Assembly (NCBI RefSeq): GCF_003937915.1
Contig: NZ_RHUM01000003.1
Location: 195,985-259,984, forward strand
Origin: Erwinia sp. 198
GTDB taxonomy: Bacteria; Pseudomonadota; Gammaproteobacteria; Enterobacterales; Enterobacteriaceae
Direction of reading: 5' to 3'
DNA: 64,000 nucleotides
Shown here: one piece after another, positions 19,695-29,641 of the stretch
Layout: every line of letters begins with the position of its first letter
Position numbering within the stretch: the stretch's first letter is position 1
Notes under the pieces: generated by a model
Databases searched by the model: none
What the model was told of the DNA's origin: nothing
The model's input: only the letters and a program-made list of their open reading frames with translations
Position numbers and translations under genes: made by a program

Positions 19695-20729
19695 GGCGGT
19701 ATCGTTGCGTATAGTGATCGCCGCCACACTTTGGCAGGGCGCGACGGAGTGACGTCTCACCAGCGTTGGCATAAAGCAGTGTGCGGTTGACTCGTCCAGC
19801 AGGCCCGCCGCGCCTTTCAGCGCCAGCTCGGTGGCCAGTTTAGCCATGGAAACAATAGGATAGCGAACGGTCGTCAGCTGCGGGTCGGTATAGCGGGAAA
19901 TGGGGATATCGTCGAAGCCAATCACCGACAGCTGCTGCGGTACCGCAATACCGTTATCTTTCAGCGCGGTCAGCGCCCCGGCGGCCATGCTGTCGTTATA
20001 GGCGAAAACGGCGCTGAGCTGGAGGTTACGCCCCAGCAGTTCCACCATCGCCGCCTCTCCGCCCTGCATATCCGGCTCGGCGCTGGCGATCCAGCTTTCG
20101 GCAGGCTGGGTAGCCTGCTCGGCCAGCGCCTGCCGCCAGCCCGCGCGTCGCTGATCGGTATCTTCGATAGTGTGGCTCGACCCCAGATAGCCAATGCGCC
20201 GGTGGCCCTGCTGTTGCAACATGCGCATTGCCATCAGCGCGCCGCTGACGTTGTCCAGGCAGACGCAGCGGTGTGCGTAGCCCGGTACGACGCGGTTGAT
20301 CAGCACCATGCCGGGCACCTGATCCATCAGCGAAGCCAGCTCGTCGTCCGCCAGCGCTTTGGCATGAACGATCAGCGCGCCGCAACGCTGACGGATCAGC
20401 ACCTCGATAGCGTGCCGCTCTTTGTCCGCCTGATGATAGGAGTTGTTGATAAGTACGTGTTTTTGCATACGCTGAGCGACGGTATCCACCGCTTTGACCA
20501 GCGCGCCGAAGAAGGGATCGGAGACGTCCATTACCACCACGCCGATGGTATCGCTGACCTGGGAAGCCAGCGCCTGCGCGTTGGCGTTGGGTCGGTAGCC
20601 CAGCTGGCCGACGATGCCCAGCACCTTTTCCCGCGTTTCCTGTGTGACCGCCGCGCTGTGGTTAAGCACGCGTGAAACCGTCGCCACCGACACGCCAGCC
20701 TCACGGGCTACATCGCGAATGGTGATCAT
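19689..20729 (-). CDS. galS: LacI-family repressor GalS (mgl regulator)
   Basis: This is a 346-residue LacI/GalR repressor with an N-terminal helix-turn-helix ([21 protein letters not shown] core, residues 2-22) and a type I periplasmic-binding-like effector domain. Its place directly upstream of mglBAC and the gal operators at both its own and the mglB promoter identify it as the galactose isorepressor. It should repress mgl and itself until galactose binds. Confidence 0.94.
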   Translation of the reverse strand: MITIRDVAREAGVSVATVSRVLNHSAAVTQETREKVLGIVGQLGYRPNANAQALASQVSDTIGVVVMDVSDPFFGALVKAVDTVAQRMQKHVLINNSYHQADKERHAIEVLIRQRCGALIVHAKALADDELASLMDQVPGMVLINRVVPGYAHRCVCLDNVSGALMAMRMLQQQGHRRIGYLGSSHTIEDTDQRRAGWRQALAEQATQPAESWIASAEPDMQGGEAAMVELLGRNLQLSAVFAYNDSMAAGALTALKDNGIAVPQQLSVIGFDDIPISRYTDPQLTTVRYPIVSMAKLATELALKGAAGLLDESTAHCFMPTLVRRHSVAPCQSVAAITIRNDTAM

Positions 20730-20818
20730 GGCTGACTGCCTGTGGAAGATAAGGTTTGCATAGCCCTCCCGGATGCGTTGTTTGCGGGGCTATTCTGACA
20801 AAGGGCAAGGCAAGACTG

Positions 20819-20853
20819 CGTGAATCAGGTCACACTGATGAAAACGGTTACAT
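20819..20853 (-). promoter_or_regulatory. galS promoter: CRP site plus gal operator
   Basis: The operator at 20838-20853 shares an identical 15-mer with the operator at mglB (19680-19694). A CRP core TGTGA-CCTGAT-TCACG (minus strand, 20834-20819) lies 19 bp to the gene side, the same spacing (18 bp) as at mglB. This indicates autoregulation of galS and shared control with mgl. Confidence 0.82.
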
Positions 20854-20880
20854 CCCTTTCCGTCACATTTGTGACGCTTA

Positions 20881-22032
20881 TCATTTTTGTAACATTACCT
20901 CGCGGCTGCTCAGGCGGGTGAGCTGACGCCAGCACCATTCAACCGGCCCCTGGCGGAAATAGCGCAGCCAGCACAGCGAAAAGAAGAGATTTATCAGCCA
21001 GACCAGCAGCACAACCGCCAGCAGCTGCGGCCGATCGAGCCGGTTGAACCAGCCGAAATGGTTAAAGAGCGTAGTGCAAAGAAGCGTTTGCAGTAAATAG
21101 TTGCTCAGCGCCATCCGCCCTACGCTGCTGATGGCCCGCGTGAGAGTAAAACGGGCCAGCGTAGGCCAGAAACCAAAGCAGAGTGCGGCATAGCCGATAG
21201 CCTGAAGCGGCGCGCTCAGCTCGCGCGGCAGCTGTAAATAGAACGCTGACGGATAAAATGCCCAGCCGCAGGCCCACTGCAGATAAATTCCCGGTATTTC
21301 GATGATAGCCGCCAGCACCAGCAGGATCAGCGCGGTGCGCCGGTAGTGGGTCAGGCTCCAGCGGCCCTGTAGCCAGCCGCTGCGCATTAAGGCGCCGCCA
21401 ATCAGCATCAGGCCGGCCAGCTGCCAGCCGTACTGCGCGGCAAGCGACAGCAGGCCTGACGAGAACAGATCGAGACGGTTGCGCACCGCTTCCCAGCCGC
21501 CGTGGGTTTTCCAGAAGGTTTCATACTGAATATCCGCCGCCCCCGCCAGCCAGGAATTATTAGGCTGATGGCCCGACAGCAGGCCAAACACCAGTAGCAC
21601 GCCGCAGCCCACGATATAAAGCATCACGCCGGTATTAAACAGCTGCCGCGTCGATGAAACATCGCGGATCATCCGCCAGGCTACCAGCCCAATCAGCCCG
21701 TAATCCAGCAGAATATCCCCTTCCCAGAACAGCAGACAGTGCACAAAACCGAGCAGCAGCAGCCAGCTCAGGCGTGCCTGTAGCCAGCGCTTGCCGCGCG
21801 AAAGCAGCAGCTGCAAGCCGCCGCCGAACAGCAGCGCAAATAGCGCGAGGAATTTCAGCTGGGCGAAGAAATCGATCAGCGCCCACGTCCAGGCATCGCC
21901 CGGCGTAACGCTGCCCTGCCACGCCGGGTTCAGATAGGCGGCGCCCGGCAGACCGAAGGCGTTAATGTTGAGCAGCAGGATCCCCATAATGGCGATGCCC
22001 CGAATAAAATCCAGCGTCTGAATACGAGGCAT
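20881..22032 (-). CDS. yeiB: DUF418 inner-membrane protein YeiB
   Basis: This 383-residue polytopic membrane protein has the DUF418 C-terminal domain. The N-terminal DFIRGIAIMGILLLNINAFG segment is typical of the acyltransferase-3-like and DUF418 families. The biochemical role is unknown. It sits between folE (57 bp upstream, same strand) and galS, as in E. coli. Confidence 0.93.
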   Translation of the reverse strand: MPRIQTLDFIRGIAIMGILLLNINAFGLPGAAYLNPAWQGSVTPGDAWTWALIDFFAQLKFLALFALLFGGGLQLLLSRGKRWLQARLSWLLLLGFVHCLLFWEGDILLDYGLIGLVAWRMIRDVSSTRQLFNTGVMLYIVGCGVLLVFGLLSGHQPNNSWLAGAADIQYETFWKTHGGWEAVRNRLDLFSSGLLSLAAQYGWQLAGLMLIGGALMRSGWLQGRWSLTHYRRTALILLVLAAIIEIPGIYLQWACGWAFYPSAFYLQLPRELSAPLQAIGYAALCFGFWPTLARFTLTRAISSVGRMALSNYLLQTLLCTTLFNHFGWFNRLDRPQLLAVVLLVWLINLFFSLCWLRYFRQGPVEWCWRQLTRLSSREVMLQK

Positions 22033-22088
22033 CGGCAGGCCCTGACTGTGGTAAAGGATAACAGCTGGCTACGACGGCACGCCGCGGC

Positions 22089-22754
22089 TTAGCTGTGGCG
22101 AACGGCGCGCAGAAACTCCTGACGGGTGTTCTGGCTGGATTTGAACAGGCCGCCCAGTGAAGTGGTGGTGGTGGCGCTGGTCGCATCGCGGATGCCGCGC
22201 GCTTTTACGCAATAGTGCACCGCGTCGATAGAAACCGCGACGTTATTGGTGCCAAGCAGCGTTTGCAGCGCAACCAGGATCTGCTGGGTCAGCCTTTCCT
22301 GTACCTGTGGACGGGAAGAGAAAAACTGCACGATGCGGTTAATTTTCGACAGGCCAATCACTTTGTCTTTCGGGATATAGGCCACCGTCGCTTTGCCATC
22401 GATGATCACAAAGTGGTGCTCGCAGGTGCTGGTCAGCGTGATATCGCGTACCGTCACCATTTCGTCCACCTTCATTTTGTTTTCAATCAGGGTGATTTTC
22501 GGAAAGTTGGCGTAGTCCAGGCCGGAGAACACCTCATTTACATACATCTTAGCGATGCGATGCGGCGTTTCCATCAGGCTGTCATCTTCTAAATCAAGAT
22601 TAAGCAGCTGCATGACTTCAGTCATGTGACCGGCGATCAACCGTCTGCGGGTTTCGTCATCCATATCACGCGCAGGCGAGCGTAGGGGGGTTTCCAGTCC
22701 ACGCGCAAGCAGCGCTTCGTGAACAAGTGTGGCTTCCTGACTTAACGTAGCCAT
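22089..22754 (-). CDS. folE: GTP cyclohydrolase I
   Basis: FolE converts GTP to 7,8-dihydroneopterin triphosphate, the first step of folate synthesis. The 221-residue protein has zinc ligands Cys111 and His114 (TSTCEHHFV) and Cys182 (VHYCVKARG) at the E. coli positions, plus the conserved GLSKINRIV helix. It may be co-transcribed with yeiB. Confidence 0.97.
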   Translation of the reverse strand: MATLSQEATLVHEALLARGLETPLRSPARDMDDETRRRLIAGHMTEVMQLLNLDLEDDSLMETPHRIAKMYVNEVFSGLDYANFPKITLIENKMKVDEMVTVRDITLTSTCEHHFVIIDGKATVAYIPKDKVIGLSKINRIVQFFSSRPQVQERLTQQILVALQTLLGTNNVAVSIDAVHYCVKARGIRDATSATTTTSLGGLFKSSQNTRQEFLRAVRHS

Positions 22755-22879
22755 GGCGATCTTTTCTCCAGCAGGTGTGACGCCAGTCCCGACGGGACCG
22801 GTACAATTTCAGAGGGCGTATTTTGGTACACAACGCGTCGTTAATCCAGCGAATCAAGCCAAACCACCCTGAAACTGTT

Positions 22880-24016
22880 TCATGCAGCGCCGGGATCGCG
22901 CCGCCAGACCAACAGTCCGGCTACCAGCAGTCCCGCGCCCGCGACGTAAAGCGCTGGCTCAAGGCGATGCGTAAAAGTGGTGGAAAGTGCGGAAACCAAC
23001 GGCCCGGCCAGTTGGCCGATAGCGTAACCGGTGGTCAGCAGGCCCGCCATATAGCGGCTATGGCGCGGCGCCATCTCGCGGGCATATTGCAGGGAAAGCG
23101 ACACCAGGTTAAGAAAGCCGATGCCCATCAGTATCGAACCGACCACCAGCCCGCTCAAACCCGGCACTACGGCGGCACACAGCACACCCAGCGCCTGTGC
23201 CCATAAATTGCACGCCAGCCGGGTGTTAGAGGAGCCGATATGCCGCATAACAATGCCCAGCCCGACGCCTAACACCGCCGTGCCGCCGAAAATGGGCCAG
23301 ACAAACTGCGCAAAAGCGCTGGCAGGAAAACGGGCCGCCGCCATCTGCGACAGAAACGTGGCGGGAATGATATAGCCAAAGCCTGCCAGGCTGTAGCTCA
23401 AGACCAACTTTTTCAGCCCGCTGGTCAGCACCAGCGGTTCCGGCGTGGTTTCGGGCCGGTGCAGCTCACCCTTGCGCGGCAGGAAACGAAAAATTAGAGA
23501 AGCCAGCACCAACGCCAGCACGCCATAGGCGCACCAGGCCTGAGCGGCGCTGACCTGACGTGCGTGAAGAAACACGGCCAGCAGCCCGCTCAGAAAGATG
23601 CCCATGCCCGGCCCGGCGAAGACGGCGGCGCTTAAGCCCGGACGGCCATACTTATGCAGCTGCTCGTTACTCCATGCCGCTACCAGCACCATCGCCCAGC
23701 CGCTGGCCCAGCCGATCGCAAAGCGCACCACGCCATGCAGCCAGGCGTCGGACACGCAGGCGGAAAGCAGCGTCAGGAGCACCGCGCCGCCGATGCCTGC
23801 CTTAAGCCTGGCCTCCACGTACGTGGTCGTCCGCATCGCGTTCCAGGAGCCGCAGAGGTAGCCCAGATAGTTGAAGGCCGCGACCACCGCCGCGCCGGTC
23901 AGCGTCAGCTGATGCTCCGTAATCATCAACGGCACCTGCGGCGTAAAAGTAAATCGCCCGATGCCCATCGCGACAATCAGCGAAATAAAAGCGCTTAGCG
24001 CTACCCGTATTGCCAT
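22880..24016 (-). CDS. YbfB/YjiJ-family MFS transporter
   Basis: This 378-residue protein has about twelve hydrophobic segments. The opening FTFTPQVPLM (GIGRFTFTPQVPLM) and the interior GPGMGIFLSGLL motif are typical of YbfB/YjiJ MFS proteins, whose substrates are mostly unknown. It is divergent from a LysR regulator across 115 bp, suggesting that regulator controls it. E. coli has neither gene here, so the pair is an insertion between folE and yeiG. Confidence 0.88.
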   Translation of the reverse strand: MAIRVALSAFISLIVAMGIGRFTFTPQVPLMITEHQLTLTGAAVVAAFNYLGYLCGSWNAMRTTTYVEARLKAGIGGAVLLTLLSACVSDAWLHGVVRFAIGWASGWAMVLVAAWSNEQLHKYGRPGLSAAVFAGPGMGIFLSGLLAVFLHARQVSAAQAWCAYGVLALVLASLIFRFLPRKGELHRPETTPEPLVLTSGLKKLVLSYSLAGFGYIIPATFLSQMAAARFPASAFAQFVWPIFGGTAVLGVGLGIVMRHIGSSNTRLACNLWAQALGVLCAAVVPGLSGLVVGSILMGIGFLNLVSLSLQYAREMAPRHSRYMAGLLTTGYAIGQLAGPLVSALSTTFTHRLEPALYVAGAGLLVAGLLVWRRDPGAA

Positions 24017-24131
24017 TTGTTCTCCCTTCCGGCTTTATCCGGCTTGATAAAGTGTTGCAGTCAGTCTGCATCATGGATAGACTTACAAAAAGTGAATAAT
24101 ACAAACAAACTTGCTTACGAAAAGAGAATAA

Positions 24132-25013
24132 ATGGATCTGACCCAGCTTAAAATGTTCTGCGCGGTAGCGGAGACCGGTTCGCTGGTGCGCGCCGCCGAA
24201 CAGCTGCATCGCGTGCCGTCCAACCTGACGACCAGGCTGCGTCAGCTGGAGCAGGAAACGGGCATCGATCTTTTTATCCGCGAAAAGCAGCGCCTGCGGC
24301 TGTCGCCGATGGGCCACAACTTTTTATGCTATGCGCAGCGGATCCTGGCGCTCAGCGAGGAAGCGCTGGCAATGACGCACAACGGCGAGCCTGGCGGCAT
24401 ATTTGCGCTGGGCTCGATGGAGAGCACCGCCGCCGTCCACCTGCCCTCTTTATTATCGACCTACCATCAGCGCTATCCTGAGGTTACGCTGTCGCTGGCC
24501 ACCGGTACCTCAGGCGAAATTATCGAGCAGGTGCGGAAAGGCACGCTGGCCGCCGCGCTGGCCGAAGGCCCGGTCGTGGCCGACGAGCTCAACAGCTGCA
24601 AAACCTTTAGCGAGCGCATGGTGCTGATCAGCAACCTGCACCATGCGCCCATTCAGCGTCCTGAAGATGCCGCAGGCGATACGCTGTTCGCCTTCCGTCC
24701 GGGCTGCTCTTACCGCCTGCGTTTAGAAAACTGGTTTCGTCAGGCGGGGATTTCTCCCGGCCCGTTTATGGAGATCCAGTCCTATCACGCCATGCTGGCC
24801 TGCGTAGCCAGCGGCGCCGGGCTGGCGATACTGCCGGAATCGGTGCTGGAAAGGATTGCCGCGCCGGGCCAGGTGCAAAAACATGCGCTGCCTGCGGATA
24901 TCAGCGAGACCACTACTTATCTGGTGTGGCGTCGGGATGCGTTCACCCCTAACGTCAAGGCGCTGAAGTACCTGATTATAGAGCAATCGCCGAACGATGA
25001 AATTCAGCCATAA
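24132..25013 (+). CDS. LysR-family regulator (PtrR/YneJ-like)
   Basis: This 293-residue LysR regulator has an N-terminal winged HTH (MDLTQLKMFCAVAETGSLVRAA; recognition helix near HRVPSNLTTRLRQLE) and a substrate-binding domain. The VPSNLTTR helix and SMESTAAVHLP stretch resemble PtrR (YneJ) of E. coli rather than CysB or OxyR types. It is divergent from the MFS gene and 75 bp ahead of frmA, so it could control either side; control of the MFS gene is the more usual layout. Confidence 0.9.
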   Translation: MDLTQLKMFCAVAETGSLVRAAEQLHRVPSNLTTRLRQLEQETGIDLFIREKQRLRLSPMGHNFLCYAQRILALSEEALAMTHNGEPGGIFALGSMESTAAVHLPSLLSTYHQRYPEVTLSLATGTSGEIIEQVRKGTLAAALAEGPVVADELNSCKTFSERMVLISNLHHAPIQRPEDAAGDTLFAFRPGCSYRLRLENWFRQAGISPGPFMEIQSYHAMLACVASGAGLAILPESVLERIAAPGQVQKHALPADISETTTYLVWRRDAFTPNVKALKYLIIEQSPNDEIQP

Positions 25014-25082
25014 TTAAATGGTTTGAGCGGCGTCAGGCCGCTCGCCAGATCCCTGCCAAATGGCAACCTTTACAAGGAATAA

Positions 25083-26213
<1,131 letters not shown>

Positions 26214-26223
26214 GGAGACAAGG

Positions 26224-27066
26224 ATGGTATCCACCCTGGAGTTACTGGAAGAACACCGCATGTTTGGCGGCTGGCAGCAGCGCTATCGCCATCAGTCGAC
26301 CACGCTGAACTGCTCGATGACCTTCAGCATTTTTTTGCCGGGTCCGAAAGGCGATACCGCCCCGCCGGTGCTCTGGTTTCTGGCCGGGCTGACCTGTAGC
26401 GACGAGAATTTCTCGACCAAAGCAGGCGCGCAGCGCGTGGCGGCGGAGCTGGGTCTGGTGCTGGTGATGCCGGATACCAGCCCGCGCGGCGAAGTGGTGC
26501 CGAATGATGAAGCCTACGATCTGGGCCAGGGTGCCGGATTCTATCTGAACGCGATCCGGGCGCCGTGGGATGCGCATTTTCGTATGTACGACTACCTGAC
26601 GGAAGAGCTGCCCGCGCTGATTGCCGGCAGCTTCAACGTCAGTGATAAGCAGGCGATTATGGGTCATTCTATGGGCGGTCACGGCGCGCTGATGCTGGCG
26701 CTGCGTAATCCGCAGCGCTATGTTTCGGCCTCCGCCTTTGCGCCGATCGTTAATCCAACGCAGGTGCCCTGGGGCGAAAAAGCCTTTACCGCCTATCTGG
26801 GCGAGGATCGCGCGCAGTGGGATGCCTGGGACAGCTGTCTGCTGATGCAGCAGGCGACGCATTCGCTACCGATGCTGCTGGATCAGGGCGACAGCGATCA
26901 GTTTCTGGCCGATCAGCTGCGCCCGGAACGGCTGGAAGCGGTGGCCCGCGAGAAAAACTATCCGCTGACCGTGCGTATTCAGCCCGGTTACGATCACAGC
27001 TACTACTTTATCGCCAGCTTTGTGGAAGATCATTTGCGCTTCCATGCCCGCTATCTGCTGGCGTAG
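26224..27066 (+). CDS. yeiG: S-formylglutathione hydrolase
   Basis: It hydrolyses S-formylglutathione to formate and glutathione, the second step of formaldehyde detoxification. The 280-residue alpha/beta hydrolase shows the nucleophile elbow GHSMGG (Ser149), the [13 protein letters not shown] oxyanion region, and the later LDQGDSDQF and GYDHSYYF segments carrying Asp and His. The operon with frmA makes a complete two-enzyme pathway, whereas E. coli yeiG is a lone gene here. Confidence 0.96.
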   Translation: MVSTLELLEEHRMFGGWQQRYRHQSTTLNCSMTFSIFLPGPKGDTAPPVLWFLAGLTCSDENFSTKAGAQRVAAELGLVLVMPDTSPRGEVVPNDEAYDLGQGAGFYLNAIRAPWDAHFRMYDYLTEELPALIAGSFNVSDKQAIMGHSMGGHGALMLALRNPQRYVSASAFAPIVNPTQVPWGEKAFTAYLGEDRAQWDAWDSCLLMQQATHSLPMLLDQGDSDQFLADQLRPERLEAVAREKNYPLTVRIQPGYDHSYYFIASFVEDHLRFHARYLLA

Positions 27067-27074
27067 CCCTTCAT

Positions 27075-27099
27075 GGCCGGGATCTTCCCGGCCTTTTTT
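27075..27099 (+). terminator. frmA-yeiG operon terminator
   Basis: GGCCGGGA/TCCCGGCC is an 8-bp stem with a 3-nt loop, followed by six T, nine bases after the yeiG stop. Confidence 0.93.
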
Positions 27100-27210
27100 G
27101 TCTTACGCTCCCCTCACAACCCGCCCGGGCAATGGCAATATATCCTCTGTCGACATGGCCACAACCGTTTGCAATAAAGCCGTCATGGTTATGACAGGGA
27201 AGGCATCAGA

Positions 27211-27471
27211 TTAGATCAGGGCACGGTTGTAGTAAGCGGCATCCTCTGAGACATCATTGATTAAGGCCAGCTCACGGTGATTTTGGCTGAGGCAATGGAA
27301 AAGACGACCATCAACACGAATAAGGCGATAACCCGGAGAAAGCGCCACGCCTTTAACCCGGACAGCCTGACCATTTGCCAGGGCAGAATAAAGCGCCGCC
27401 TTGTCTTCGCTTTGATTGAGATAAGCGGAAAATTCATTAACCTTCGCCAGATTAATTAATTTTGTTGGCAT
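27211..27471 (-). CDS. Hypothetical 86-residue protein
   Basis: I do not recognise this protein. The start at MPTKLINLAKVNEF is chosen because GGGAG lies 5 bases before that ATG, while the 43 codons upstream in frame have no such site. The 86-residue product is soluble-looking and mixed in charge, with a central GVALSPGYRLIRVDGRLFHCLSQ that looks like a beta-rich core. It lies 129 bp downstream of a Fur-controlled ABC operon on the same strand and could be its last gene, but the gap suggests its own promoter. Confidence 0.65.
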   Translation of the reverse strand: MPTKLINLAKVNEFSAYLNQSEDKAALYSALANGQAVRVKGVALSPGYRLIRVDGRLFHCLSQNHRELALINDVSEDAAYYNRALI

Positions 27472-27600
27472 GTTTGCTCCCATCGCAGTAACAAAGCAAG
27501 CTGTGCAAATAGCGTACAACTGCGCCTGAGCGTTAACAATGATGCGCCAGAGAGAAAGGGAAGAATGCAAAAGAGAGCCGGAAAAAACCGACTCGTCCAT

Positions 27601-28386
27601 TCAGGAAACCGGCTCGCTGACCAGGCCGTCAATCAGCACCTGCGGCGTCCCCTGCGAGCAGCGCTCAATACGGCCCCGCACGCCGTATACCTTCGCCAGG
27701 CTTTCCGGCGTAATCACCTCTTCCGGCAGGCCGTCAGCGATCGGGCTGCCGTTTTGCAGCATCAGCACGTGCTGACCGTGACGCAGAGCGATATTGATAT
27801 CGTGTACCACAACCACGGTAACGATATTCCGCTTGCTGGTTTCACGGCGTACTAAATCCATAACGTGGAACTGATAGTTAAGATCCAGTGCGCTTAACGG
27901 TTCGTCCAGCAGCAGCAGCTCCGGGCGACGGATCAGCGACTGCGCCAGGCCAACCAGCTGCTTCTGGCCGCCGGAAAGCTGATCGAGATAGCTCAGCGCC
28001 AGATGCGCGATGCCCAACCTTTCCAGCAGCGCCATTACTTCCGCCTCGCTCGTCGCGCTACCGCGTGCGCCGGAAGCGCGCTGGGCGACGATAATGGATT
28101 CAAGCACGTGCAGATGTACGCCGGCGGGCAGCGACTGCGGCAGATACACCACTTTCTCCGCCCGGCGGGCAAACGGCTGGCTCAGCAGCTCCGTGCCGTT
28201 CAGCCACAGCTCGCCCTGCGCCTGATTCAGTCCGGCCATCGAGCGCAGCAGCGTGGATTTTCCGCAGCCGTTCGGTCCCAGCAGCACGGTGATTTTGCCT
28301 CGCGGCAGCAGTGGCACGTTCAGGCCGTCGATAATCTTACGCTTAGGATAACCGGCGTGAAAATCTTTGATAACTAAACCGTCCAT
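27601..28386 (-). CDS. Iron-siderophore-type ABC transporter ATPase
   Basis: This 261-residue ATPase of the FecE/FepC/FhuC class has Walker A GPNGCGKST (37-45), signature LSGGQ (137-141) and Walker B LLLLDEP (157-163). It energises the FecCD-type permease encoded just upstream, sharing one base with it. The substrate is probably a ferric siderophore, heme or cobalamin type chelate, as usual for this class; the Fur box upstream favours iron. Confidence 0.92.
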   Translation of the reverse strand: MDGLVIKDFHAGYPKRKIIDGLNVPLLPRGKITVLLGPNGCGKSTLLRSMAGLNQAQGELWLNGTELLSQPFARRAEKVVYLPQSLPAGVHLHVLESIIVAQRASGARGSATSEAEVMALLERLGIAHLALSYLDQLSGGQKQLVGLAQSLIRRPELLLLDEPLSALDLNYQFHVMDLVRRETSKRNIVTVVVVHDINIALRHGQHVLMLQNGSPIADGLPEEVITPESLAKVYGVRGRIERCSQGTPQVLIDGLVSEPVS

Positions 28387-29468
28387 CAGACGCTCCCCCG
28401 ATGACGCAGAATAATGCTCAGGAAGAACGGTACGCCGACCAGAGAAGTGACGATGCCGACCGGGATAATCACGCCGGGCACCAGGTTTTTCGACACCACC
28501 GACGCCATTGACAGCACCAGCGCGCCGGTCAGCGCACTGGCTGGCAGGTAAAAGCGGTGATCCTCGCCAAAGATCAGGCGAGCGATATGCGGCGCCACCA
28601 GGCCGATAAACCCGATTGGGCCGACAAAAGCCACCGCCAGCGCGGAAAGCACGCTGATACGCAGCAGCGTACCCAGCCGCAGGCGGCGTACGTCAATACC
28701 AAAACTGACGGCGCGATCTTCCCCCAGGCGCAGCGCGGTAAGCTTCCAGGTGCTCATCATGGAGAACGGCAGAACCAACAGCAGCGCCAGCGTCAGCACG
28801 CCCAGTTTCTCCCAGGAAGCGCGCGCCAGGCTGCCCATCGTCCAGAACACCAGGCCCTGCAGCGTATCTTCGCTGGCGATAAACTGCATCATGGATACCA
28901 GCGCGTTAAAGGTAAAGACCAGCGCGATGCCGAACAGCACCACGCCGGAGGTCGCTACGCGCGTCCAGCGGGTAACGCCGTCCAGCATCAGCGCGGCCAG
29001 CAGCGCAAAAATAAAGGCGTTAGCCGAGATAAACCACTGATCCGGGATACCGGGTAAACCGATGCCCAGCACGATAGCCAGCGCGGCGCCAAAGGCGGCG
29101 GCGGAAGAGACGCCCAGCGTAAACGGACTGGCCAGCGGGTTATTCAGGATAGTCTGCATTTCCGCCCCCGCCAGCCCCAGCGCCAGCCCGACTACCACCG
29201 CCATCAGCGCGTAAGGTAAACGAATATCCCAGACAATAACGCGCGAACCGGCATCCACGCTCTGCGGCGACAGCAGCGTCTGCCACAGCGTTTCCAGCGA
29301 CAGGCCCGACGGGCCTAAAGTAAAGTCGAACAGCAGCGAAGCGAGGATGGCCAACACCAGCACGCCCATAAAAAACAGGCGGCGGCGCAGCAGATGATGA
29401 TAACGATCCATCGCGCCTTCGTGCTGTTGGACGCTGGCGTAGCGGTCGGTGTTGTGGGTCACGCTCAT
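28386..29468 (-). CDS. FecCD-family iron-chelate ABC permease
   Basis: This 360-residue membrane permease of the BtuC/FecCD family has about nine or ten hydrophobic helices. The conserved GPIGFIGLVAPHIAR coupling-helix motif and LNNPLASPFTLGVSSAAAFGA segment are diagnostic. A single permease gene implies a homodimer. It begins the two-gene operon, 93 bp downstream of a near-perfect Fur box. No periplasmic binding protein or TonB receptor gene is in the window, so the system depends on parts encoded elsewhere. Confidence 0.93.
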   Translation of the reverse strand: MSVTHNTDRYASVQQHEGAMDRYHHLLRRRLFFMGVLVLAILASLLFDFTLGPSGLSLETLWQTLLSPQSVDAGSRVIVWDIRLPYALMAVVVGLALGLAGAEMQTILNNPLASPFTLGVSSAAAFGAALAIVLGIGLPGIPDQWFISANAFIFALLAALMLDGVTRWTRVATSGVVLFGIALVFTFNALVSMMQFIASEDTLQGLVFWTMGSLARASWEKLGVLTLALLLVLPFSMMSTWKLTALRLGEDRAVSFGIDVRRLRLGTLLRISVLSALAVAFVGPIGFIGLVAPHIARLIFGEDHRFYLPASALTGALVLSMASVVSKNLVPGVIIPVGIVTSLVGVPFFLSIILRHRGSV

Positions 29469-29560
29469 GGTTTCTACCTGTCATTGAGTTCGCACCAGGC
29501 CGGCTGCAAACCCTGAAAATTAGCAAAGCGGAAAACGTACGGCGCTAACAATAAAGGAAA

Positions 29561-29575
29561 TGATAATAGTTATCA
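29561..29575. promoter_or_regulatory. Fur box of the ABC transporter operon
   Basis: TGATAAT-A-GTTATCA matches the 7-1-7 Fur consensus TGATAATnATTATCA at 14 of 15 positions counting the spacer as free. It lies about 90 bp upstream of the permease start, so iron-replete cells should repress the operon. Confidence 0.88.
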
Positions 29576-29600
29576 ATCATATGTGTAACAGAGTATGTCA

Positions 29601-29627
29601 AAGAAAAAGGCGCGGAAACCGCGCCTT
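29601..29627 (-). terminator. lysP terminator
   Basis: On the minus strand AAGGCGCGG/CCGCGCCTT is a 9-bp stem with a 3-nt loop, followed by TTTTTC, 15 bases after the lysP stop codon. Confidence 0.9.
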
Positions 29628-29641
29628 GATCTGCCTCATCT

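Noticed and set aside
22880..25013. A LysR T-N11-A operator in the MFS/LysR divergent gap
   Set aside because: The 115-bp gap has AT-rich sequence but no clear inverted repeat, so I do not annotate one.
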